A stretch of 64,000 bases of DNA from assembly GCA_030849465.1 (NCBI GenBank), contig JARVLF010000023.1, positions 62,001 through 126,000 on the forward strand, given 5' to 3'. How positions within the stretch are numbered: the first letter of the stretch is position 1; each line of letters begins with the position of its first letter. Shown in pieces: positions 29,077 through 38,926 of the stretch. Made by a program: the position numbers and the translations under genes. The notes under the pieces are model-generated. The model searched no databases and was not told the origin of the DNA. It saw only the letters and a program-made list of their open reading frames with translations. The stretch is from Moesziomyces globuligerus (lineage: Eukaryota > Basidiomycota > Ustilaginomycetes > Ustilaginales > Ustilaginaceae).

Positions 29077-32000
29077 ATGGATGCGAGTCGCAACGCAACC
29101 ATGAGCTGCAACACCGCCAACGACGACCGCGACAGTCGCGATCCTGCTGCTGCTGCTCAAGCCTCCGCCGCGGGTCTTTCTGCTGTCGACGGCGATGCCA
29201 CCAGCCTCTACGAGTACATCGTCCGCGACAAGGTCTGGGGCGCCAACCTCGACCCGCCCGAGTCCGCGAAGAACGTCATCAAGCCGTGGGACCAGCGTCT
29301 CACCGCAGAGCCCGCTGCACAGTCCAACGTAGACGACCAGATCGCCATCACCGTCCCCTTCACCTGCCCCGTCCGCCTCAAGTCCATCCTCATCAACACC
29401 GGCACGGGCGACTTTGCGCCCACGCGCTGCCGCGCCTTTGTCAACAGGCCCGACGGCGTCGACTTTGACGACGTCGAGACCGCCACCGCACACCAGCATC
29501 CTGCCCATCTCTCGCCGCTCGCCGCTGCTGCCACGCTCGGAAGCGTCGCCAGCGGCAAGGCGCAGGCCGACTTTGCCCTCCTGCGCGGCCAGGACGGCGT
29601 GGTCGAGTATCCCGTCAGCGTGGCTCGCTTCTCCCACACCACCTCCATCACCATCGTCCTCTCCCATTCCAACGCCACCACGCTCTCCCGCTTCTTCTAC
29701 CTCGGCTTCCGCGGCACCGCCCTCGTCCTCAAGGCAGAACCCGGCGAGAGGCTCAACATCGGCGCTGCCAACAGTGCAGACCGCCCCGTCGACGGCGTTC
29801 GCGAAAAGCGCGGCGCTCAACAGGGTCTCGCAGGCGGAAGCAGCAGGAGGACGCCCACCTCGGCCCCGCGCTACGTCGTCAACGATCCACAAGCAGCACA
29901 GCGCATCGCGAGCATCGCAGAGCGCAGCACCACCCCCAACAGCAGCGAGGGAACATCGCGACGCTCGCCCAGGAAACAAATGGCCGCAACACGAGAGGCC
30001 GACTCTCCAACCTCGACATCCCCGCGCAAGCGCACGCGTCAGTCGTCCGGTGCCGCTGCCGACGGTCCCGAATCCACCCCTCGCGCCTCTCGCAGCCCGA
30101 CCAAGTCTCGCACTCCGGCAAACCCTCCTGCTCCGCTTCGCGCTCCGCATACCGCGCCCTCGGCACGCGAGCGGCCCTCGCTGGCAGCGTCGTCGGCAGC
30201 CGATCCAGCTTCCTCGCGTGGTGCGTCGGATGCGCGTCCACCCGAGTCAGCAGCTTCGGCGAGCACTGCCGCACCCAATCGCCGCCGCTCGCTCTCACAG
30301 CCTCCGCCCAACGACGTGCTGCTGCGCCAGCTCCAGTCCAGCGCCATGACGCCCTCGGCCAAGTACGCTGCTGCTCATCGCCAGGCGCGCACCCCGCTGC
30401 AGAGCGCCTTGACCACCACGCCGGCTCGGCGCATCCTCGGCACCCCGCGACGCACGATTCCCGCCTCCGCATCGGCGGCCTCCAACCCCTTCACCGCCGC
30501 GTCGACGTCATCGGGGCAGCGTGGCGCCGACATGCAGACGCCCGCTACGGACAAGCGCCGCAAGCGCAACGATGCGCTGCTCGCGAGTGCGCAGCGCACG
30601 CGCGAGCGCCGCTCGGCGTCGCGCAAGAGCCTGCTCTGGGGCGGCGTCGGCGGCTGGGCGGGTGGACGCGAGGAGTCGCCCATGGATCTGCTGCGGCGCT
30701 TGGCGCGCGCGCCTGGCTTTGTCGCGCCCCCGACGCCGTCCGAGGCCTCGATCGCCATGCCGCCGCCGGGCGCGCGGCTGGCGAGGGCGAGCAGCGCAAG
30801 TGCGGCCGACGCCTCGACATCGGACCTCGTCGCACGCGCACGCGAACGCGCACGGGACAGCATGGCCAGCAGCTCGACGCGCTCCAACCGCTCCTCGCTC
30901 GCGAGCAGAGCTACGATGCTCGTGCCGGGCGAGAGCGTGCCGGGCGATCTGACGCGCGACAGCAACCTCGACTCGATGGACGTCGACGAGTCGATCGTCT
31001 CGATCGGTTCGCCGGACGAGCGCTCGCGCTCGCGCCTCTCGGACATGGGCATCCCACGTCGCGCGTCCGGTATGGGCCTCGTGCGCGGCGGCATCTTTGC
31101 CGCCATGGCCGAGCGGCCCAAGGCGTCGCGCATCTCGACGGGCTCGCGCGTCTCGTTCGCCGAGCCGCTCTCGCCCGCCTCGATGCGCTTCGACGACATG
31201 TCGAGCCGCAGGGAGGACGAGCTGGAACGCTCGCTCCACCACTCGCGCCTCGCCGCCGAGAGCTTCGTTTCCGCCTCGGGCATCGATCTCGCCACGCAGC
31301 GCGCCATCGCCAGGCTCGACGACCTCACGCGCCGCAGCTTCTTCTCGGACGACGGTCAGCTCCAGCTCGACGACGACGATGACGAGAGCGAGACCGAGGC
31401 CGAGGCGAGCAGGAGGAGGAGAAGTGCGGGCCGAGCCATGTCGGAGCCGCTCGAGGGCGAGGCCGAGGCGTCGATGGTCATCTATGATGATTTGGACGAC
31501 GGCGGGTATGGGCTGGACCAGGGCAGTGTCGAGGAGGAGGAGGTGTCGGATAGTCTGGCGGTGGACGCGGACGAGGACTCGGACGGCGCGGTGCGAGGGC
31601 TGGAGGATGCGTCGCTCTCGCGCGATGCGGACGAGCGCGCAGATGCGTCCGGCGGTAGCGGCGACGATAGCCGCGTCTCGCGCGTGACGTTTGCCGACGA
31701 GGTGTCGTTCCAGGTCGACGATGCGTACTCGGACGACGATGTACAGTACGGTCTGTCGTCGGTCCAGGACCTTGACGACGAAGAGGAGGATGATGAGGAG
31801 GATGATGCACGCGATGCATCTGTGCGTCGGCTGGACCTGCTGGATGCGAAGGACCTGAATGCGCTGCTCAAGCGGCGGATCGTCAAGAAGCGCAAGGCGC
31901 GCACGTCTGCCTTGACGGGCAACGCGGTTCCGCCGCTGCCGGCGTCGGTGATGCGCGACATGTTTGCGGCGTTCCTCACTCCCGCCGCCTCTTCGTCAGC

Positions 32001-32442
32001 ATCGTTGCTCAGCTCGGGGACGGGCACGGCGGCCAAGAAGGCCAAGCTGGATGCGAGCGTGCTGGACGAGCTGGATGGAGCGGCGCACGACTTTTTCGCC
32101 GACATGGCGGCGAATCTGGCGCAGCAGGCCAAGACGCGCACGCAGCGCAGGACGGGCGAGGGCATGACGATCAACGAGGCCGATGTGGTCGCCGTGCTCA
32201 AGAGGCAGGGCAGGGTCACGCAGCGCCACGACGCTAGCTCGCTCGCCCACAAACTCCTCCCGCGAGAACTGACGGATCAGATGGAACTCAGCAGATGGGC
32301 AAAGGCCGGCACGGTGCAGACCACGCTCGGCTTCGCAACCAAGTCCAGGCCCAAGGCTAAGGGCAAGAAGAACAAGCCGGATCAATCGGTCGCAGATACC
32401 ACCGCCGCAACCACCGTCGTGCTCGACGACGAGACCATGTAG
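29077..32442 (+). CDS. PITH domain fused to CENP-T (kinetochore histone-fold) protein
   Basis: One stop-free frame encodes 1121 aa. Residues about 40-250 form a PITH domain: SLYEYIVRDKVWGANLD, VDDQIAITVPFTCPVRLKSI, FVNRPDGVDFDDVE, then SRFFYLGFRGTAL. PITH domains occur in thioredoxin-like 1 and PITHD1, which associate with the proteasome. A Ser/Pro/Arg-rich middle with many TP and SP sites and then acidic patches follows. Residues about 985-1075 match the CENP-T histone fold: a long helix with HDFFADMAANLAQQA, then INEADVVAVLKRQGRVT and LPRELTDQMEL. CENP-T pairs with CENP-W at centromeric DNA and its N-terminus recruits Ndc80/Mis12. No intron-like donor is visible near the junction at about 29800-30010. 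Met9 (29101) is an alternative start. Confidence 0.82.
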   Translation: MDASRNATMSCNTANDDRDSRDPAAAAQASAAGLSAVDGDATSLYEYIVRDKVWGANLDPPESAKNVIKPWDQRLTAEPAAQSNVDDQIAITVPFTCPVRLKSILINTGTGDFAPTRCRAFVNRPDGVDFDDVETATAHQHPAHLSPLAAAATLGSVASGKAQADFALLRGQDGVVEYPVSVARFSHTTSITIVLSHSNATTLSRFFYLGFRGTALVLKAEPGERLNIGAANSADRPVDGVREKRGAQQGLAGGSSRRTPTSAPRYVVNDPQAAQRIASIAERSTTPNSSEGTSRRSPRKQMAATREADSPTSTSPRKRTRQSSGAAADGPESTPRASRSPTKSRTPANPPAPLRAPHTAPSARERPSLAASSAADPASSRGASDARPPESAASASTAAPNRRRSLSQPPPNDVLLRQLQSSAMTPSAKYAAAHRQARTPLQSALTTTPARRILGTPRRTIPASASAASNPFTAASTSSGQRGADMQTPATDKRRKRNDALLASAQRTRERRSASRKSLLWGGVGGWAGGREESPMDLLRRLARAPGFVAPPTPSEASIAMPPPGARLARASSASAADASTSDLVARARERARDSMASSSTRSNRSSLASRATMLVPGESVPGDLTRDSNLDSMDVDESIVSIGSPDERSRSRLSDMGIPRRASGMGLVRGGIFAAMAERPKASRISTGSRVSFAEPLSPASMRFDDMSSRREDELERSLHHSRLAAESFVSASGIDLATQRAIARLDDLTRRSFFSDDGQLQLDDDDDESETEAEASRRRRSAGRAMSEPLEGEAEASMVIYDDLDDGGYGLDQGSVEEEEVSDSLAVDADEDSDGAVRGLEDASLSRDADERADASGGSGDDSRVSRVTFADEVSFQVDDAYSDDDVQYGLSSVQDLDDEEEDDEEDDARDASVRRLDLLDAKDLNALLKRRIVKKRKARTSALTGNAVPPLPASVMRDMFAAFLTPAASSSASLLSSGTGTAAKKAKLDASVLDELDGAAHDFFADMAANLAQQAKTRTQRRTGEGMTINEADVVAVLKRQGRVTQRHDASSLAHKLLPRELTDQMELSRWAKAGTVQTTLGFATKSRPKAKGKKNKPDQSVADTTAATTVVLDDETM

Positions 32443-32882
32443 TTTTGTTATATCCGCATACCCAGTCATGAAACAGGAAACTCGTGATCTGTCGATCTAC
32501 GTGAACGAGACACCATGGGGCATGCTTCGAGAAAAGGGCAGGCTGCTCTGAACTCTCGATGTGTGCTCGTTCATGTCAATGGCCTTGTGGCAATTGATGA
32601 CGCGAGAGCAGCAAGGATGCAGGTTGGGGGTGCCCTTTGTTGGCGGTGAACCCGGAAAAAGGGTCCGTGGGAGCGGGGCGGCGGTGATTTCTTTGCGCTT
32701 CCACCCGTTGAAAAAGGCACGAGGGAAAATGCGCAGTTGCATTTTTTGGGCGAGGCTGAAGCTCCACTTTTGGCTGGCGAGCGAGGTGAAATTGTAATTA
32801 TTTGATTTGTTCTTTTGGTGGCTCGATCGCGCCGGGTGTGCCCTGTCTCTTCAACCACCATCTTTCCGACGTCTTGCTCAAC
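32443..32882. other. Intergenic between CENP-T fusion and MAM33
   Basis: 440 bp between two plus-strand genes, holding the 3' flank of the first and the promoter of MAM33. An in-frame ATG at 32802 could extend MAM33 by 27 residues but would destroy the targeting sequence. Nothing else seen. Confidence 0.45.
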
Positions 32883-33707
32883 ATGATTGCCGGCAACCTG
32901 ACGCGAACTCTTCTGCGGGCTGCTTCGCGCACGCCCGCTGCATCGCTCGCACGCACTGCTGCCGTTCGACCTGGCATGGTCGCCGCCCGCGTGGCGGTCG
33001 CGCCGGTGCGACAGTTCAGCGTTTCTTCGCCCTCGCGCGGGCAGGGCGAGTCGGACGCCGAGCTGAGCGCCAAGCTGGCGCAGGAGCTCGAGTACGAGCA
33101 GGAGAACTCGAACCTCTTTGTCGGCGATTCGCCCACCAACGAGCCTGGCTTTGTGAGCGAGTTCAAGGCGGCGGGCGTGTGGAAGATCGTCGACCAGCCC
33201 GGCGTGGACGAGGTGACGCTCGAGCGCGAATTCGGCAACGAACACATCCAGGTCGTCTTTAGCGTCGGCGACATCGACACGTCCGAACCCGTCTCGACCG
33301 CCGAAGACGGCTCGCCCGTCGAGATGGACTCCGAGTCCGAAGACGACGAGGCCGCCCAGTTCCCCGTCCGCATCTCGGCCACCATCACCAAACCCACGGG
33401 CGGCGCCATCATGATCGACGGCTTCGCCTCCGAGGGCGACATCCACGTCGACAACTTCGCCTACTACAAGGACCAGCAGCTCGCCACCACGCTCAACGCC
33501 GAAGCCGACTTTGCCAGAAGGGGCATCTACCTCGGCCCTTCGTTCGAAACGCTCGACGAATCGCTCCAGACCCAGTTCGAACAGTACCTCACCGAACGCG
33601 GCATCGACGTCAACCTCGCCCTCTTCATCCCCAACTACGCAGAGTACAAGGAGCAGCGCGAGTACTGCACCTGGCTCTCCAACGTCCGCAACTTTATCGA
33701 CGCCTAA
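32883..33707 (+). CDS. MAM33: Mam33 / p32 (C1QBP) mitochondrial acidic matrix protein
   Basis: Mam33 forms an acidic doughnut-shaped trimer in the matrix and supports mitochondrial translation and respiration. The 274-aa product starts with a typical presequence rich in Arg, Ala, Ser and Thr (first about 45 residues, ending near VRQFSVSS). The mature part has the expected acidic helices, beta strands with TITKPTGGAIMIDGFASEG and a C-terminal helix ending in WLSNVRNFIDA. An acidic loop (SESEDDEAAQ) lies near residue 155. The start at 32883 (MIAGNLTRTLL) was chosen because it opens directly into the presequence. No introns. Confidence 0.93.
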   Translation: MIAGNLTRTLLRAASRTPAASLARTAAVRPGMVAARVAVAPVRQFSVSSPSRGQGESDAELSAKLAQELEYEQENSNLFVGDSPTNEPGFVSEFKAAGVWKIVDQPGVDEVTLEREFGNEHIQVVFSVGDIDTSEPVSTAEDGSPVEMDSESEDDEAAQFPVRISATITKPTGGAIMIDGFASEGDIHVDNFAYYKDQQLATTLNAEADFARRGIYLGPSFETLDESLQTQFEQYLTERGIDVNLALFIPNYAEYKEQREYCTWLSNVRNFIDA

Positions 33708-34158
33708 GCGCCTTGCTGGGCCGTTGCCTCTTTGGATCCGTCGCAACCCTCGCCACTCTCTGAATGCTGTAATGTCTGTTCCTTCTGTCCCTCTGTGCAC
33801 ATGACAGGGCGGCGACCGTGGAATGCGTCTCTGCGACCGTAGCAACTGGATATGCGAGATTGTGCGTGTTGGCTACGACGAGAGCAGGCTAAGATCAGCT
33901 CAACGACACACACAAAGGGGAGGAGTGCTGAAGATGAGCTTGGCTGCTGTCGGCCTAACAGATGAAAAGTGAGCTCTGCGGGTGTGCCGAATTCCGAAGC
34001 GCGCGGTGGGAAAAATTTGGGCGAATCTTCGGAGGTTGGCGTGCTTCCAGGGTCTTGCATTTGACGCCCTTCTCTCGCCGTTCTCCTCCTCCTCCTCTTC
34101 CTCCATCACGGTCGGCTCGCACACACCACACACTCTCTGCGTGCTTAGATCTCGAAGG
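33708..34158. other. Intergenic between MAM33 and NOP13
   Basis: 451 bp containing the 3' flank of MAM33 and the promoter of NOP13, with TCCTCC repeats near 34082-34104. The NOP13 frame stays open back to an ATG at 33982, but that extension is unlike the family. Confidence 0.4.
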
Positions 34159-35844
34159 ATGACGACCGATACCGACGCAACCGTAGCCATCGTGGCGGAT
34201 GCTGCCCACGACGCTGGCGAGCGTCCGCTGACCAACAAGGAAAAGCGCCAGCTGGCGGTCGCACAGAAGCGACAGGCAAAGGAGCAAGCCGCAGCTCGCA
34301 AAACCGCCCCCGAGTCGGCCCGCGCTCGTGACCCCGCCCACGGCAACACTGTTTCCGAGGCGACCGAGCCCGCCACCACCGCCGCTGACGGAGAGGCGGA
34401 GGAGGAGGCGGAGGTGGTCTCGCACAAGGAGCAACGTCGACGCAAGAAGCTCGCCAAGCTCGCTGGCGAGGCGGGCGAAGCGGGCGGAGCTGGCGGTGAC
34501 GAAGCGGGCGGCGAGGCGGGGCCGAACTCGCTGATGCATCCGTCGCGCGCTGCGGGTGGTCCCGCATCGGCGCCGCGCAGCGGATGGTCGATCTGGGTGG
34601 GCAACCTCTCGTTCTTCACGGCGCCCGCCAAGCTCGTCGACTGGTTCAACCAGCGCGGCGTCGACGGCATCTCGCGCGTCAACATGCCCAAGGGCGCGCG
34701 GCGCGCCGAGATGAACCGCGGCTTCTGCTACCTCGACCTGCCTTCGAACGACATGCTCACCGCCGCGCTCAACCTCTCCGAGCAGCCGCTCGACGGCCGC
34801 AAGCTCCTCATCAAGAACGGCTCCGACTACTCGGGCCGTCCCGACATCAACTCGAGCGCCCTCGGCATCGCAAGATCCCTCCCCACTGCCACCACCTCGC
34901 TCCACGCCAACAAGGACGGCGACGACCAAGAGGCGGACGAGGCGGGCGCGCGAGACAAGGAGGACGAGAGGAAGGGAAAGACGGGCCTGACAAAGACGGC
35001 GCAGAAGATCCTCAGGGCGCAGAAGAACGCGCCGAGCATGACGCTCTTCCTGGGCAATCTCAGCTTCAACACCACCGAGCAGGGAGTGAGGGATCTGTTT
35101 GACGGGTCGGCGCTCAAGCGCAATCCGCGCACGCCCAAGCCCAAGACCAACAAGGTGCGCAAGACCAAGCCCAAAGCGTCGTCGTCCAGCTCGTCGTCCG
35201 ATTCGGACTCGGACTCTTCTTCGTCATCTGCGTCGTCGGAGTCGTCGGACTCTGAGTCATCCGAGAGCGATTCGGAAGATTCGGATGATTCGGATGGGGG
35301 TGGGGGTGAGGAGAAGGAGGTGTCGAGGGGGGATGTGGTTGCGTCTGCGGCGGGGATTCGCAAGGTGCGATTGGGGACGTTTGAAGATGCGCCTACCAAG
35401 TGCAAGGGATTTGGGTTTGTCGACTTCCACACGGTGGACCAGGCTACGGCGGCGCTGATCGAGCCGCGCAATACGTTTCTCGATGGACGCAAGCTGGTGG
35501 TGCAGTATGCGGGGGCGGATGCTACGCGACGCGGGGCGAGTAAGATGCAAAAGACCCGACTCGACGCACCCGTGCACCGCGAGGACAAGAAGGTCGGCTT
35601 CAAGCGTAAGCGTCCTCGTGAGCCTACCGCCGAACAACCGCGACCGGAAGCACCGGTTCCAGGTTCGTTTGATCCAGACGCTCCGCTGCCCAAGAAACAC
35701 AAGGAGACCAAGGAGGAACGTCAAGCGCGTCGAGCCACCCAACCCGTCGTCCGACGAGCTCGTCCGGGTGCAGCGCTCGCAAATGCCCAACGCGCAAGCA
35801 CCGCCGTCGTCCAAAGCACAGGCACCAAACTCACCTTTGACTAG
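34159..35844 (+). CDS. NOP13: Nop13-like nucleolar RNA-binding protein, two RRMs
   Basis: Nop13 is a nucleolar/nucleoplasmic pre-ribosome-associated protein. The 561-aa product has a Lys/Gln/Ala-rich basic start, RRM1 at about residues 142-225 (SIWVGNLSFF, then NRGFCYLDLP), and RRM2 starting near 294 (MTLFLGNLSFNT). RRM2 is interrupted after its first helix by about 80 residues, first Lys/Pro-rich then a Ser/Asp/Glu repeat (about 320-400). It then resumes with KVRLGTFEDAPTKCKGFGFVDF, which is the Nop13-specific core. The C-terminal 100 residues are basic and end in GTKLTFD. The start at 34159 was chosen for family length. No introns. It converges on the prolyl-tRNA synthetase with 69 bp between stops. 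Confidence 0.88.
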   Translation: MTTDTDATVAIVADAAHDAGERPLTNKEKRQLAVAQKRQAKEQAAARKTAPESARARDPAHGNTVSEATEPATTAADGEAEEEAEVVSHKEQRRRKKLAKLAGEAGEAGGAGGDEAGGEAGPNSLMHPSRAAGGPASAPRSGWSIWVGNLSFFTAPAKLVDWFNQRGVDGISRVNMPKGARRAEMNRGFCYLDLPSNDMLTAALNLSEQPLDGRKLLIKNGSDYSGRPDINSSALGIARSLPTATTSLHANKDGDDQEADEAGARDKEDERKGKTGLTKTAQKILRAQKNAPSMTLFLGNLSFNTTEQGVRDLFDGSALKRNPRTPKPKTNKVRKTKPKASSSSSSSDSDSDSSSSSASSESSDSESSESDSEDSDDSDGGGGEEKEVSRGDVVASAAGIRKVRLGTFEDAPTKCKGFGFVDFHTVDQATAALIEPRNTFLDGRKLVVQYAGADATRRGASKMQKTRLDAPVHREDKKVGFKRKRPREPTAEQPRPEAPVPGSFDPDAPLPKKHKETKEERQARRATQPVVRRARPGAALANAQRASTAVVQSTGTKLTFD

Positions 35845-35913
35845 AACTCGGTCCGGTGCGGCAAGGTGCGGTTGTGGATGCGGTGGAGAGAAATCTGAAA
35901 TTGCTGCTCTCAA

Positions 35914-38010
35914 TCAAGCATGTGGAGGATGGGTGTGAAAGGCGGAGAGCGGGACGAGTGTGGTGGTAAGACCGGAGCGCGTGAGATGCTGCACCTCGAT
36001 CTGAGGCGGCGAGGAAGCCATGTGACGACCGACGATGAGGCGGAAGGCATAGCCCACCAGATCCGCATCGGCCAACTTGGCGCCGAGCTTAGCGGGGCTG
36101 CGATCGTCGATGACCACCTCGTGCGCCTCCTCGCTCGACCACCCTTGCTCGACCACTTCTTCCAGCCCCTTAGCCGTAGCTTGGTTGGAGTCCGTGGAGT
36201 CTTGGAATTTGTGGACGAGGTTGGTGAGGAGGGTGTGTACGGTGGAATCTTGCTTGCTTGCGTGGTGGATGATGGATTGCCAGAGTTGCAAGGCGGTATC
36301 GAGGTTGCGAGTGTCGCGGGGGTCGGCTACGAGGATGGCTGCAGTGAAGGGAGCGATGCGTGTGGGCCATAGGAATCCAGCCTTGTTGGGGACTGCGGTT
36401 GCAAAGTCGTGTGCAGCTTTCTGAGCCAGAGCACCGAGGATGCGCGAGACACCGATGCCGTAGCATCCCATCTGGAACGGCACGCGTCCGTTTGGCAACG
36501 TCTCTGCGCTCGCCGTGAGCTTGGCTTGCGCGGGGGGGAGGAAGCCAGCTTGGAGCGCACGGCTGTAGCGCGAACCGAGCAAGAAGGTATGTCCCACCTC
36601 GATGGCGCGCGTCGCGCGCAGCCGCGTCGTCCTGCACGCCGCACACGTGTCGTCCGTCTCGGCCATGCGCACATCCACCAACGTCAACGCCGGCGCCACA
36701 GCCGCTCCCGCCTCGACGCTAAACTGCGCCGGAAACAGCTCCGCCAGCGTCACGCCAGCACCGCCACCGCTCGCAGCGCCGACAGACGCAGGCGAGGTGA
36801 GCGTGTGGATCGACTTGGCCAGCGCCTCGTTGAGTTCGCCCGGTTCGAGCGACGCGCATTCGAAATCGGCCAACACTTGCAGCGTACTGTAGCGAACCAA
36901 CGGTCCTTCGGGTCGGTCTTTCCAGTCCCACGCCATCGGCCCAGCCTCTGGATCCGCCGAATCGTACAGTAGCTCCACAGGCCCCGCTTGCGCCTGGATG
37001 CTTTCGACGAGCCTGGTGAGTTTGACCTCGTTGAGCGCACGGCTTGCGGGGAGCACCACGGCATGCATGGGACCGTCGTGGATCTTTGGGTCTATCGAGG
37101 CGTAGAGTTGGACGCGGACGTCTGCGGCAACGACGGGCATGTGGTTCGGATTGGGCAACGAGACGGCCTTTTCGGTGTTGGCCGCATAGCTGCAGCTGCC
37201 GCAGCGGAGGAGGGTATCCTCTCCCGCCGGATCCTCGACGTGGTACTCGTGCGACTTGTTGCCTCCGATCGCGCCCGTATCCGCCTCGGCCACCACCCAT
37301 CCGTGCGGCCCAAAGACGCGATCAAAGATATTGCGGTAGGCGATGCTGACCTCGTCGTACGCGCGGGCGGCGTCGTGGGTGGTGGCGTCAAAGGAATACA
37401 TGTCCTTCATGACGAACTCGCGCGTGCGCAGCAGGCCCATGCGTGGACGCGGTTCGTCGCGGAACTTGCGCGTCACCTGGTAGACGCGCACGGGCAGCTG
37501 ACGGTGCGTGTCGATCTCGCCGGCGACGAGGCGCGTGACCTCCTCCTCGTGCGTGGGGCCGAGCACGTACTCGCCGCCGCGCCGATCGCGCAGCCGGTAG
37601 AGCTCGCTGCCCATGAGCTCATACCGCTGCGTCTGCCGCCACAGCTTGGCCGGCAGCAGGTTCGGCATGGCCAAGCGCGACGCTCCGATCGCGCTGAGCT
37701 CGTCGTCGATGATCGCGCTGATCGCGCGTACCATCCGCAACGCAGGCGGCAGCAGCGTAAACACGCCCGAGGACGACGACCGGATATAGCCACCGCGCAG
37801 CAGCAGCTGCAGCGACGCCAACGTCTCGTCGCCCGTCGAAGACGACGACGCCTTGAGCGTAGGCGCAAAGTAGCGCGACAGTCGGATCGGCGATAGCTGC
37901 CTACGTCGCGGCGCCGAGGAGGAGGAGGAGGAGGAGGCACGGGAGGTGGTGAGCATACGCAGCGGTTGCATGGCCGGCCGCGACGAGGCGCCGCGTGCGT
38001 ACGACGCCAT
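35914..38010 (-). CDS. AIM10: Prolyl-tRNA synthetase, mitochondrial, bacterial type
   Basis: This class II synthetase charges mitochondrial tRNA-Pro. The 698-aa protein begins with an Arg/Ser-rich presequence (about 45 residues), followed by the catalytic core: motif 1 around GVFTLLPPALRMV, the ProRS-specific GPTHEEEVTRLV, motif 2 with RKFRDEPRPRMGLLRTREFVMKDMYSFD, and motif 3 with GCYGIGVSRILGALAQ near residue 515. An insertion domain sits between motifs 2 and 3, as in bacterial ProRS, and a C-terminal anticodon-binding domain closes the protein. The Cys pair near residue 275 (RCGSCSY) is also seen in homologues. Met14 and Met19 are alternative starts within the presequence. No introns. It is divergent from the acyl-CoA dehydrogenase. 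Confidence 0.93.
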   Translation of the reverse strand: MASYARGASSRPAMQPLRMLTTSRASSSSSSSAPRRRQLSPIRLSRYFAPTLKASSSSTGDETLASLQLLLRGGYIRSSSSGVFTLLPPALRMVRAISAIIDDELSAIGASRLAMPNLLPAKLWRQTQRYELMGSELYRLRDRRGGEYVLGPTHEEEVTRLVAGEIDTHRQLPVRVYQVTRKFRDEPRPRMGLLRTREFVMKDMYSFDATTHDAARAYDEVSIAYRNIFDRVFGPHGWVVAEADTGAIGGNKSHEYHVEDPAGEDTLLRCGSCSYAANTEKAVSLPNPNHMPVVAADVRVQLYASIDPKIHDGPMHAVVLPASRALNEVKLTRLVESIQAQAGPVELLYDSADPEAGPMAWDWKDRPEGPLVRYSTLQVLADFECASLEPGELNEALAKSIHTLTSPASVGAASGGGAGVTLAELFPAQFSVEAGAAVAPALTLVDVRMAETDDTCAACRTTRLRATRAIEVGHTFLLGSRYSRALQAGFLPPAQAKLTASAETLPNGRVPFQMGCYGIGVSRILGALAQKAAHDFATAVPNKAGFLWPTRIAPFTAAILVADPRDTRNLDTALQLWQSIIHHASKQDSTVHTLLTNLVHKFQDSTDSNQATAKGLEEVVEQGWSSEEAHEVVIDDRSPAKLGAKLADADLVGYAFRLIVGRHMASSPPQIEVQHLTRSGLTTTLVPLSAFHTHPPHA

Positions 38011-38926
38011 ACTGCCGCTGCTCTAGGTGTAGCAAGCAGCGCCGAGCTTGTTGCGCAACGTGGTGGAATGGAAGAGCCACTCGTGACTGGCGCTGCAGCA
38101 AAAGCAAGGGTCCAGCAGCGAGCCTTTCTTCTCGAGCCCGCTTCCTCCACCTCGCTTACAAATGCTTATGCGCTCGACAAGAATTCGGGTCCGAGCACGG
38201 TTGAACTTTGGCAGGGGGTGAATTTGCGAGGCTCGTCCAGATTGGCCGCGCGCGCACTCGGATGACCGTTGAAGCCGACTGCCGGAGGAGCGAATGCGCG
38301 TCCGAGGCAGCTTAGCTGAGCACAGCTAGTCAGTGAGTGTTTTGAAAGCGTGCTGTGCTGGCTTATGCCGCCGCCATCCGGTCTGCGCCGCACCCCAACC
38401 CGAGACGCCTGGAACGCGGCATCCTATCTAATCCTATCTACCCAACCAGCTTCCAGCCTTAGCCTGCAGTGTAGGCTGCAACCCCAGACTCGACAGGCTG
38501 GAGCTAGAGGTTTGATGAATGCGCCGGTTGCGGCTCGAGTGCGAGGGCACGTCCGAGTGACGAGCTTCGGCCGTCAAGACCGTGGCAGCGTCGTGGCAGG
38601 GCCGAAGAGCGTCAAGTGCGCGGATGCAGTGTGAGGTCGTCGAGGCGTGTGTGGGGCGGCACGCCCGACGCGCGCCCAAAGCGGGGGCGGAGAAAGCCCC
38701 GCCACCAAAGCAGCGCTCCAGCCGGAAAGCGCGAAAAAAGCAAGGCCGAATGGCTCAAGCCGGTCGAAGGTGGCATTTAGAGCGAGCGATTCGCAGGTTG
38801 AAGCTGAAAGGGAGCAGCGCAGCAAAGCCCAAGAAAATACAAATACTCCGGGCCCCCGCACTCGGCCTTGGCTGCTTGGCAACCACCATTGCACTCATCT
38901 TTCATCCCCCCCTTCTCTTCAACAGC
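38011..38926. promoter_or_regulatory. Divergent promoter region, mitochondrial ProRS / acyl-CoA dehydrogenase
   Basis: 916 bp between divergent genes, both for mitochondrial proteins. The acyl-CoA dehydrogenase frame stays open back to an ATG at 38582, but its conserved start is at 38927. A CTATCTAATC direct repeat is near 38425-38440. No other gene is seen. Confidence 0.45.
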
